Origin: Ophioceras dolichostomum
Lineage: Eukaryota; Ascomycota; Sordariomycetes; Magnaporthales; Ophioceraceae
Assembly: GCA_003049485.1 (NCBI GenBank)
Contig: PYST01000629.1
Span: forward strand, 1-11,354
DNA: 11,354 bases
Reading direction: 5' to 3'
Positions 1-8,217 of the stretch are shown piece after piece. The number at the start of each line of letters is the position of its first letter. Position 1 is the stretch's first letter. The translations under genes were made by a program, and so were the position numbers. The notes beneath the pieces are model-generated. The model saw only the letters and a program-made list of their open reading frames with translations. It searched no databases and was not told where the DNA came from.

Positions 1-282
1 TGGCAATTATTCATTGATGTTTGCCCCCTACTGTTGTTGATCAGTGACCCATAACTAGGGCTGACCCATTTCTATGCCCCCTACGTTAATACCCCGAGCG
101 AGGGGAAGTAGGTGGAGGCGAGTTAGATACAGTCGGTCGATAGTGCTAGGAGGGTACACTCCACTGGGATGGTGGTGTATGTAGAAGGAAGAGTGTGCGG
201 CACACAGGACGAGATAAGATGTGTCACCGTTGTCGAGGGGCAGGCTGACAGCGCCAATCGACATCCCGCAAAGCCGGCGATC
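1..282. other. left-end intergenic sequence
   Basis: No convincing gene. The short ORFs on both strands here lack the C/G third-position preference seen in neighbouring genes. The stretch is probably the 3' flank of the minus-strand gene whose stop codon is at 283-285. The window edge prevents assignment of anything further left. Confidence 0.4.
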
Positions 283-1296
283 CTAATCAGTGCGCTTGGC
301 CGTCGGCCACTTCCGGAAGTCCCCGCCGAAGTCGTTCAACAACTTCCGAATGTCAATGCGGAGGCTCCACAGGATGCTGATGCAGAGCAAGCTCAGGAGC
401 TCCTTCTTCCAGGCGACAGAGCACTCGGGGTGCTCGTAGAAGAGATGGTTGATGTAGCGCATGGTGTCGGGGAACGCCTCAGCGGCAGTGCCACCCGCCC
501 CCGCACATGTGCAGAGCCCACATCCGAGCCTGAATTCGCCAGGTGACTCGAAAATAGGAACGTGCCGCAGCATAGCTTTCGGGCTCACACAGAACCAGTG
601 TCCGGTATCGCGTCCAGCTGCAGCCTTGTCTCCAGCCTCCTCGTTGTTTTGCCTGTTAGTCACGTCCATCAGGGGCCGAGAGGCGTAACTCGACAGGAGA
701 GGCCTGTCCCGACGTGCGATTGAGCTGGGTCTTGACGGCAGCCCGAACGGCCTCCGAACCGTTCAGGCGGCGTCTCTCCGGCTTTTGCTCGGTGCCGCTG
801 GCGTCTGGTTATCTCTTGACTGACTCAGGCCTGGGCGCCTGGACGGGTTCGGCGACGGAAGCCGTCTCCGGCGAAGACGGTCGGGCGTGCTGCTGCTGAT
901 CGTCGTGCACAGACGCATGCTCACGCAAGTCCGCTGGGGCTAGGCAGTCGGAAATCCAATGCTTGTTCGCATCCTCTACCAAGCGCACGAACCTGAGATG
1001 TTCCTTCTGCTTCTCCATCTCGAGTATGTCAAGCACTTCCTCGCTCTTCTTGACCTGCTCCTGCATCGACATGGTTAGAGAGACTTGCTGACGGCGTCAC
1101 GTATCATGCCCCGAAGCGTGATGCGTCCCTCGATGTGATCGACCTCGCGCAGTACCTTGTTTCCCCTCGCTACGATGGACTCATAGTCGGGGCTGGTGGC
1201 AAGGATGTCGGAGAGCCGGCTGGCCAAAAGCTGCGACGGCGCATTGGTGTCGAGGCTGGCTTCCATGCTGCCGATCGTGAACAGTGCGCTCGTCAT
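283..1296 (-). CDS. uncharacterised multi-exon or decayed gene with a C-terminal C2H2-like finger
   Basis: I do not recognise the family. Three minus-strand segments look coding, with codons mostly ending in C or G. Segment A (1296-1075, 73 codons) starts MTSALFTIGS, has A at -3 of its ATG and reads as amphipathic helix. Segment B (about 1072-656) starts with a Lys/Glu-rich probable coiled coil, then a Pro/Ser/Gln-rich linker, and is interrupted once by TAA at 811-809. Segment C (about 669-283) contains C50-x2-C53 and H75-x4-H80 (numbered from the ATG at 669), followed by a hydrophobic helix: a C2H2-like finger with a long central loop. A and C share a frame and B is in another, so introns or frameshifts are required. 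Candidate introns are 1155-1061 (CTAAC 13 nt before CAG, weak donor GTACTG) and 924-805 (donor GTGAGC, 120 nt, removes the TAA). The B-to-C junction is unresolved. It could be a pseudogene; the segments are better supported than the joined model. Confidence 0.45.
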
Positions 1297-1630
1297 GTTC
1301 TAGAGTGTGGCTTTGCCGTTCGCGGTCAACGCCCGGTTGTGGTTGGGAATGAAAGGTTGGTGGAAATGGGATGTCGGGAGGGGGAGACCTAGTGTGGGAA
1401 GAACAGGAGCCAGAAAAGTGAGAGGATAACACATCATGCGGTACAAGCCGTTGCTTTTCAATTGTTCTTTTGTCATTTGCAAGCAATAGCACGACAGGGA
1501 AGGCACGACAGGAGCTCGTCGGTCTGCCCGGCCGACGTCGGTAGAAACACAGGAACTCACTTCAATTCCAATGGTGCTAAAAGGAGCAGAAGACTGCCAT
1601 GTTTGAAGCTATTAAGACTCCTCTACCCTT
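1297..1630. other. intergenic region between two minus-strand genes
   Basis: This separates the stop of the PLD-like gene (1631-1633) from the ATG of the left-hand gene (1296-1294). It should hold the PLD-like gene's 3' UTR and the promoter and 5' UTR of the left-hand gene. The overlapping ORFs on both strands are compositionally unconvincing. I see no repeat, RNA gene or clear regulatory motif. Confidence 0.4.
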
Positions 1631-2908
1631 TCAAGCCGGCGCGATAACGCCCTTGCAGGTATCCCGCACGGTATAAAAGTTCTGCAGGCGATACGCCTCA
1701 TGCACCTCCCTGCTCCTGATCCTCACGAGACTCTCATCCGCGTTCCTCAGCGCGCTCACCGCGTAATTATGGCTTCCCGTGTAAACCCTCGGTATCTGGT
1801 CGTCATCGTACTGCCCGTCGATCAGCATGTACTTACTATGGGGGCGCAGGTTCCTCCCCTGGAACGACACGGCGCACTGCGTCAGTCCCATCTCTTTCCC
1901 ACCAGTGTCCTTCAGCGCGGCCTTCACGTCGTCGCTCGCATTGGTGTACACGATGTCGACCCAGCAGCCGTTCCGCACTAGCTCGGCGAGTTTCTTGGCG
2001 ACGGACGTCCGCGAGAACGACCACATCAGGATGCGCACGTCCGTCTGGTGCCGCAGCCCGTCCGACTCGCCGACGTAGGAGCAGGTCACGGAGTCGAGGA
2101 TGCTGACGACCGTGTCGGTCGACGCTTGCTGCAGGTCACCGTTCGTCTCGTGGCGCGGGAAGAAGTGCGTCTTAAACGCGTTGGCCGTGTCGCCGACCCA
2201 GTAGTAGTTGTCGTTGCCCGCCGCCGTGGGGCGGTACGTGCGCAGGTCGCCGAAGTACTTGTGGTAGTTCGCGAAGCTGGCGGCCTCGGTCCACGTGATA
2301 GCGTTGTTCCAGCTCGTGTCGGCGTCCCAGTTGCCCAGGTTGCCGGATGACTGGAACGCGACCTGCGACAAATTCGTGCCGGAGTTGAGCGTGATCTTGC
2401 TGGCCAGGAGGAACTTGTTGTGGTTGTACGCGTAGGTGTCGGTGTAGATCTTGCGACGCGGGATGCAGCCCTTGAGCGATTGGCACAGCACGATGAAGGA
2501 AGAGGCGGCGTCGTTGGTGCCTAGCACGGGTGCGAGCGCTAGGTAGGCCGGCTTCTGCGAGTTGGGCTGTCCGCCGTTCTCCTTGGGGTTGTTGTCGAGG
2601 ATGATGCGGACGTTGACGCCGCGCTGGCGGGCCTTGATGAGCCGTGCGGCGAGGTTGGGCTTGTTGGCCGTGTCGGTGGTCCAGTCGGCGCCCCATTCGA
2701 ACCACGACATCTCGATGTACTCTCCCGCCGGCACACGGTCGATGAGGCGGGCGATCTGCTGGAAGATGGCGTACTGCGCCGCTTCGGAGCCGGCGGGGCT
2801 GTTGAACACCGGCAGGCCGATCACCGGGTCCGGCTCCTGCGCCGCCACTCCGAGTGGAGCGGCGGCCGCCAGTATCAGGCCCGCGACCGTGTCGTAGTTG
2901 ACTCGCAT
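1631..2908 (-). CDS. secreted phospholipase D-superfamily (HKD) protein
   Basis: An intronless 425-residue protein. The N-terminus (about residues 1-23) is a probable signal peptide: a short polar start, then the alanine/leucine core LILAAAAPLGVAA before QEPD, suggesting secretion. Two PLD half-sites are visible. The first is H163-N-K165-FLLA-S170, with Ser where the textbook HxKxxxxD motif has Asp. The second is H357-S-K359-YMLI-D364, complete and followed by a GSHN motif (378-381) and a Glu-containing strand (392). PLD-superfamily enzymes use the two histidines to make and hydrolyse a phospho-enzyme intermediate on phosphodiesters. The substrate here (phospholipid, nucleic acid or other) cannot be read from sequence. 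HNKF-type first motifs with Ser occur, as I recall, in bacterial PLD-like proteins, so activity is not excluded. Several cysteines (142, 148, 276, 315, 345, 418) would suit disulfides. The start is the first ATG, directly before the signal sequence. I assign no specific enzyme name. Confidence 0.88.
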   Translation of the reverse strand: MRVNYDTVAGLILAAAAPLGVAAQEPDPVIGLPVFNSPAGSEAAQYAIFQQIARLIDRVPAGEYIEMSWFEWGADWTTDTANKPNLAARLIKARQRGVNVRIILDNNPKENGGQPNSQKPAYLALAPVLGTNDAASSFIVLCQSLKGCIPRRKIYTDTYAYNHNKFLLASKITLNSGTNLSQVAFQSSGNLGNWDADTSWNNAITWTEAASFANYHKYFGDLRTYRPTAAGNDNYYWVGDTANAFKTHFFPRHETNGDLQQASTDTVVSILDSVTCSYVGESDGLRHQTDVRILMWSFSRTSVAKKLAELVRNGCWVDIVYTNASDDVKAALKDTGGKEMGLTQCAVSFQGRNLRPHSKYMLIDGQYDDDQIPRVYTGSHNYAVSALRNADESLVRIRSREVHEAYRLQNFYTVRDTCKGVIAPA

Positions 2909-3596
2909 GACTCTTTACAATGGGGGGAATCCGCGCGACGCAGAAGAACTGACAAGCGAAGGATCAAGCGTTTTTGGCTGAACGAAGTGAGATGGGCAAG
3001 AGACCTAAGGGAAAACGACGGTTTCTTAGATGTAATTATACTCGTTGAAGAAAACCGCGATCGGGCTAATGTTCAGCTCCTCTTACCATTCCCCTGGACC
3101 CCGAAGATCTTGTTGATACCGTACCCGCACCCGGCCGCTCAGAAATCCGTCGACAAATTTCCCATCCCCCAACGTTGCATCTCAGCCCGGCACTGTGGCT
3201 TGCAGGATTTTATTGCTATTCTTCGAAATTATCCTTTTTCAAGCTGAACAGGGAAAAAAAAAGGGTGACCGGAAGACAAACCGGGGTTTCCCCTGAGTCT
3301 CCGGGGTCCCTTCTCGGCCTTTTGTGGCAGTGAAGCACGCGACTCACCCGGACCGCTTGTGGTACCCGGTCTTGGAAAATCCACCTCCCAAAATATCTCA
3401 ACCATGTGGCGTGGCGACGGTAGCATTTCCATGAGCTCGCCAGTCTGCAGGGGCACACGTGCAGCGCCCATTGGGTTGTAGCAACTCCAGCGTAATAAAA
3501 CTCATCCATTATTTGCTCTCTTCTATCATCGCCATCACCAGTTATTTCTCCTTACAATCCCAAGATGTCGACCGAACGGACATACGTACGCGCGTC
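2909..3596. other. intergenic region: PLD-like gene promoter and transcription-factor 3' flank
   Basis: These 688 bp lie between the ATG of the minus-strand PLD-like gene and the stop codon of the minus-strand transcription factor. The left part should be the promoter and 5' UTR of the PLD-like gene and the right part the transcription factor's 3' UTR. There is an A-run near 3254-3262 and a GC-rich block at 3281-3310. ORFs here (e.g. 3216-3509, minus) have no recognisable domain or codon bias and are treated as chance. Confidence 0.45.
3281..3306. promoter_or_regulatory. paired CCGGGG sites upstream of the PLD-like gene (possible CreA-type sites)
   Basis: CCGGGG occurs at 3281-3286 and again at 3301-3306, 20 bp apart, with TTTCCCCTGAGTCT between. 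Both copies fit SYGGRG, the consensus of the fungal carbon-catabolite repressor CreA/CRE1, and CCCCT resembles a stress-response element. The block is about 375 bp upstream of the PLD-like ATG. Such short motifs are common by chance in GC-rich promoters, so function is only a suggestion. Confidence 0.2.
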
Positions 3597-5473
3597 TTAG
3601 CCGGCCGGTCCTCGTCCATCCCGAGAGTTCATTACGGAATCCAACAACACTCTCCCCGGTTCGTCATGCACCAGACCAATCCACATGTGCTCCCGTAGCA
3701 ACTCTCGTATCTCGCTCCACGAGTTCGCTCCCGCTTTGGCAGCTTCAACGCGTAGCATTGGTCTTGCCCAGCCATGGTCCGACTCGTCCAGGACGGAGAT
3801 GGATCCAACCACTAGTAGCCACACAGCTAGTCGCGTCGAGATCCGTCCCGACAATGGCATCCCCTGAACGATGCAGGCCCTGAGTTGTGAGGCGAGATGG
3901 GGGTAGGAGAGTCCCAGCTCGTTCCAGGGGAAGAAGACCGTTGTCGCAAAACTCAACAATCCAAGACGGACCAGCTCACTTGAACAATCGCTCGCGAATC
4001 GCATGTCGAACAGACGATACAACACAGATGCCATGGTGTCCAGAAAGGTCTGCGTCGAGATGCGCTGGGCTGTAGCGGCGGCGATGTTGATGACCGCGCA
4101 GAAGTCTGCCATGACCTTCCATGCTTGTGCCAGCTCGACGTCGTCTATGTCAGCAGCCGCTGCAGAAGCAGATGGGACGCAGCGTTCTGTCCCCGGCGGT
4201 AGGGGGAGGGGGAAAAGTAGGGCGATGTTCGGGTATGGCATCAGATGGGCCTTGGAGAATGCATCATTGAAGAACACCGGCTGGGTTCCTTGACTGAGTG
4301 CCAGGCCGAGATCGCATCTGATGAGATGAGATAAGATCGCGTATCGATAACGGTTAACGTTGATCTCAGTATGCGAGTGCTCCAGCATGAAGCCAGCGCG
4401 AGATGAAGATGAAATGTGGGGATTTCGCAAACGATGGCTGCTCGACTCACCTCAGGATCTCAATCAACGGCTTCGGATTCACCCCATACACAGCAATCCC
4501 ACCCCTCAACGAGATTATGCGCCGCACACCCTCCAGATGGTGTCTGGTAGTGCTAAACTCGCCCATGATGAAAGCTTGGCCGGCCAAGGTTGACACAACT
4601 ATGGCCGTGGTGTCCGACAGCTTAGACCTTTCGTCTGTACCTTCAAATCTCTCTCGGAGGTACCGGAGTGCCTTGGCGTAGTGGCTGACTATCGGACTGT
4701 TCACGACGTCTCGGGACTGAGCTTTGCGCGGGAGGACGATGTCGAAGTAGTAGTTTGCCGCGAGGACCATGGCGTGGAGGAAGGCCGGGTCGATGGTAAG
4801 GGGCGCAATCCATGTTTCTGCTCGCTTGTCGAAGAATATGCATGACTCTAGAGGGAACAGTACGCGCTTGGCTATAGAGGAGACTAAGGCGAGCGTTTGT
4901 TTTAGGAGACCGCGTTAGCCTATCGAGAACCATCGAGGACGAGAGAAGTAGGACGTCGCTGTACTAACACCGGAGAACAACATCTAGGGCACCAGGCTCT
5001 ACGTCATCCGCAAACGGGACCGTGGCCATGTCCGAGCCAAACTTCCGTAGAATCGGAGGAGGGCGAAGCATCACCATTTGATGATGATCATCAACGGGTC
5101 GGGATTTTAGATCATCATTGTCGCGGTATCGGAGATCTTTCCTCCTCGTGCCAATGGCAGAAGGCAACAGATCCGCGCCCGATCCAGAAGACGAAAGTCC
5201 CAGTAGAGTTGGCGTTGTCTCTAGAGAAGGAGGAGCTGGATGACGCGGCGGATGAATCTTGCCCTTGTTCTTCCCCTTCATCACATGGCTGCGGATGAGC
5301 CTTCGCCGCTCAGGGTTCGGTGTATCTTTGCCAGTTGAAACCAGAAATTGCAGACCTATCTCAATGTAATCAGAGACGCTGTCTCAATTCATGACAAATC
5401 CAGTCTTACTGGCGGGGTTACGTCACGCACCTGTTGAGGCTGATGTGGTTGGTGTTGACAACGCGGCAGCCAT
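3597..5473 (-). CDS. fungal-specific transcription factor, Fungal_trans_2/DUF3468-like, four exons
   Basis: Gene model on the minus strand: exons 5473-5431, 5355-4969, 4883-4451 and 4317-3597, giving 527 residues. Introns are 75, 85 and 133 nt. Donors are GTGCGT, GTTAGT and GTGAGT. Acceptors are ATAG, TTAG and TCAG. The second intron has CTAAC at 4918-4914. All junction phases agree, and the joins restore conserved-looking text such as RFSSIAKRVLFPLE and EILRCDLGLALSQG. The start has A at -3 and G at +4. Residues 31-47 carry RRRLIRSHVMKGKNKGK, the basic RSHVM signature I associate with the N-terminus of this family, after QFLVSTGK. The rest is the helical regulatory domain, including FPLE, a DPAFLHAM block, HYAKALRYL and RRHLEGVRRII-like sequence (here TRHHLEGVRRIISLRGG). 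No Zn(II)2Cys6 cluster is visible, which is usual for this subgroup, so DNA binding is unproven. It probably acts in the nucleus as a regulator with unknown targets. It is divergent from the SDR gene at 6355. Confidence 0.85.
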
Positions 5474-6354
5474 GATCTGTTTTCGATGGATCTTTCCCGA
5501 ATACGGAAGACAATCTCGGAGGGGCAGAGATTGAGGCAGTGGAGAGTTTAAGTAGCGGGGAAGAAAAAGAACAAAGAAAAATAGGTAGCTATCGCGACAC
5601 GGAAGGGAAAGGGGGAAAAGCATCAACGTAAGATGAGACGTCGGCGTTTACGGAACTAAAAAGCCCAACCGATCGCTCCGGAACAGGGCGGCAGGGCCCC
5701 ACATGGCGGGAGGCGGCGGTGTCGATGTCAGGCAGGTCCCAGCCAGATTGTATTCCATTTTGGGGAAAGCGTGGCCGTTTGAATGCCGGATCATCTCGCA
5801 GAAATAAGCATTTGGGGGCGGACGCTAAACCGAAATCAGCAAATGATATGGGCGGGGACAACCATCGAGCACTTGATGCTCCAGGCGCCTGATTTTTGAG
5901 TCTTGTTTACAAGGGACCAGACGGGATTCGGGACGGTGTTGGCATTGGCAACGTGTAACGCGATATTTGGTGAAGGCAGCGATGATGGCTGTCCAGGGTC
6001 TGCAATGTATTGTATTGTAATGTGTTTCGTATTGTATCTAGTACCGCGTTACCTACTGTGTACGGTATGCTACCACGTAGAGCACGCAGGCTTTGTGGCC
6101 GGCCTTATTGCATCGCCTACGGCAATGCCCATAAAACGGCGCTGCTGCCCCGCTCCCGGCTGGTTGCTTGAAGAGGACATCGACTGCAAGTCCCATCATC
6201 ACTTTCCCACTACGACCTAGCAGCTCGCAAGACCCAGATCCCATCGACCTCTAGCAGCAAAGCCGTCAAAAGGCAACCGACCTCCTTAGGCACATAGGCA
6301 CCACGACCGATAGCCTTCCCTCCATTCTCGAGCGAGTGCACTCACCAACGCAAA
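5474..6354. other. divergent intergenic region between transcription factor and SDR
   Basis: An 881-bp region flanked by two ATGs pointing away from each other, so it should hold both promoters and 5' UTRs. The last 100 bases before 6355 are C/T-rich with scattered A, as in many fungal 5' leaders. The SDR ATG has A at -3 and G at +4. ORFs inside (e.g. 5589-5861 minus, 5903-6220 plus) have no domain and no coding bias. A TGTATTG-rich patch is listed separately. No defined operator could be recognised. Confidence 0.5.
6003..6037. repeat. short TGTATTG-type simple repeat
   Basis: The motif TGTAT/ATTGT recurs imperfectly here (TGTATTGTATTGTAATG, then GTATTGTAT after a short gap). It is an AT-rich low-complexity patch in an otherwise GC-balanced region, about 320 bp upstream of the SDR start. 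It may simply be a degenerate microsatellite or AT-rich promoter tract. Confidence 0.45.
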
Positions 6355-7618
6355 ATGGTCGGCTCCAAAGACCTCCCCCCATCCACCCTCTCCTTCGGGA
6401 GCGTCTTCGTCAACAACCAGTTCCGCGCCAAGCCGCACTGGCCCGACCCCTCGACCACCGACTTGACCGGCAAGACCGCCATCATAACGGGCTCCAACTC
6501 CGGGCTCGGATACGAATCCGCGCGCCAGCTCCTGTCCCTCAAGCTCTCGCACCTGATCCTCGCCGTGCGCACCCCGTCCAAGGGCGAGGCCGCCGCCCAC
6601 ACCCTCCGCAAGACCCTCCCCTCCTCTGTCAAGTCTGCCCCCAAGATAGAGGTCTGGCAGCTCGACATGTGCTCGTACGCCTCCGTGCAGGCTTTCGCGC
6701 GCCGCGTCGACACCGATTTACCTCGGGGCGCAGACTTCGTGCTCCTCAACGCCGGTCTGGGCGGCACCAGCTACGCGAGGGTGGAGAGCACGGGGCACGA
6801 GGAGGCGCTGCAGGTGAACTACCTGTCGACGGCCCTCCTCACGATCCTGCTCCTTCCCATCCTCAAATCCAAGCACGCCGCATCTCCCTCGACGATGCCC
6901 CCCCATCTCGTAATCTGCGGCGCCGCCCTCGCCCTCGCCGCCAAGCTACCCCCCTCCATCACCGCCACTTCGCCAACACCGATCTTCAAGACCCTCGACA
7001 ACCCCAAAACCTTCACCAGCCCAGGCACGTATAACGTCTCGAAGCTTCTCGCGCACATGTTCCTGTGGAAGCTCTCCGATTACGTGGATGGAAGCAAGGA
7101 CGTCATCATCAGCATCGCCGACCCGGCGTGGACGCGCGGGACGAACTTCGGGAGCGGCGCGCCACTCCCCGTGAGAGTCGTGGGAAAGGGGATCGCGCTC
7201 ATGGTTGCGAGGTCGGTGAGCGTCGGGGCGTCCTGTCTTGTTGATGCGTTGGTTGGTAAGGGGGTGGAGAGCCATGGGTGTTTTTTGATGAGCTGGGAGG
7301 CGTTTCCGTAAGTTCTTGCTTTCTTTGTCCTCTGCCCATCCACCCCAGCTTTCGGTTCCCTCCTGTCTGCCCCTGTCTCTCGGCGACGGCGCACATTTAG
7401 GGCTGTCAGATAGTGGTTATGTATACATGCATGTATGTCCTGGGCCGGCTGCCAGGCAAGAGGATTCCTGGTGCTGATGATGGTGCAAACACAGATTCGC
7501 GTCGCTCCTATACACACCCGAGGGTAGAGCGATTACGGAGCGCGTATGGGAGGAGACGATGGCGGAGTTTGAGTTTGCGAGAGCGAGAGGCATCGTCGAG
7601 TCAATGAAGAATCTGTGA
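6355..7618 (+). CDS. short-chain dehydrogenase/reductase (classical-type SDR), two exons
   Basis: Exons 6355-7307 and 7495-7618 give 358 residues. The 187-nt intron has donor GTAAGT and acceptor ACAG, and the join reads SWEAFPFASLLYTPEG without a frame break. Motifs: the Rossmann cofactor loop TGSNSGLG (45-52) after DLTGKTAII, a basic residue after the second strand (R72, favouring NADP(H)), an LNAG motif (131-134), NYLS (155-158) and the catalytic pair Y226-x3-K230 in YNVSK. The usual active-site serine is not visible: where classical SDRs read VSS or GS after strand 5, this protein has LVICGAA (185-191). The C-terminal third (PAWTRGTNF onward) resembles fungal secondary-metabolism and lipid-modifying SDRs, but no substrate can be named. 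The start is the first ATG after the leader, with a good context. The TGA stop lies within GTGAGT at 7615-7620, so a longer product ending at 7856 is possible. The gene is divergent from the transcription factor and convergent with the kinase-fold gene. Confidence 0.88.
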
Positions 7619-8217
7619 GTGAGTTGACTGGCTGGTTGGGTGACGTGGACGGGGCGGCCAGCTCCCTCGAGGTCGGCAAGGATTCGTCAGCCTGTTTGGT
7701 TGGCCTTCTGATCCGTGGCTGGTGGTTGACTACATTTGGAAGAATGTACTAGAGAGCACGATTTCTCAGACGGCTTGCAAGACCAATACCCTACTGCCGG
7801 AGAAGGGAGTGTCGACTGCCGCGGTCTCGGCGCTCGCGGGCTGGGTTGAGGTGTGATCAATCCCAAGATTTCATGCCGCTGATGACTAGCTAAGATAGCT
7901 GTATCCTTCCTCCCTGTATTCTCTACTTTGCTCTGCCTGTTTTCCTTTCTTCGCCCCTTTTGTCTTGTTATAGATATATACTTACACTGTTGCCCATGCA
8001 TTGGTTTGATGCTGCCGTGCCCAGCTGCGCAGGATCATGGGCGGGGGCGATCAGGGCATCATTGGATTCAGCGTTCACAGAGGCTCTCAGAAAGGGGACT
8101 TTGATGTTCATTGCTTAGGTGCTAAATGAGGTACGATTAGAAACACATGTACAAAGAAAATGCCCGTCATACTGTTCCATCGCTACTACTGTCAGACCAC
8201 ATGCAGCCACACAAGTC
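7619..8217. other. convergent intergenic region with a possible extra SDR exon
   Basis: This lies between the SDR stop and the stop of the minus-strand kinase-fold gene, so it should hold both 3' UTRs. A plus-strand open stretch (7691-7856) reads as protein-like and may be an alternative third exon of the SDR. From about 7857 to 8217 I see only T-rich and AT-rich sequence, including TATAGATATATA near 7970-7980, compatible with 3' processing signals. The minus-strand ORF at 7687-8001 has no recognisable feature. Confidence 0.4.
7691..7856 (+). CDS. candidate alternative third exon of the SDR gene
   Basis: If GTGAGT at 7615-7620 is used as a donor and CGTCAG (ending 7690) as acceptor, a 76-nt intron is removed. 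The reading frame then continues from MKN into LLFGWPSDPWLVVDYIWKN and ends at TGA 7854-7856. This replaces the final Leu with 55 residues, for a product of 412 residues. The donor is perfect and the length typical; the branch site (TTGACT or GTGACG) is weak. Third codon positions are about 70 percent C/G by eye. I know no SDR family C-terminal extension that matches, so it may be a real isoform or a chance reading of the 3' UTR. Confidence 0.3.

Noticed and set aside
169..546. 125-codon plus-strand ORF at the left end
   Set aside because: It overlaps minus-strand segment C, where codons end in C/G and a C2H2-like motif is present; the plus reading is its shadow.
5589..5861. 90-codon minus-strand ORF as an upstream exon of the transcription factor
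   Set aside because: The rebuilt first exon already has a good ATG context and matches the expected N-terminus. The upstream ORF is out of context, has no domain and would need an unsupported splice.
6336..7034. 232-codon plus-strand ORF overlapping the SDR
   Set aside because: It is an out-of-frame Arg/Pro/His-rich reading of the SDR exon; the SDR frame has all family motifs.
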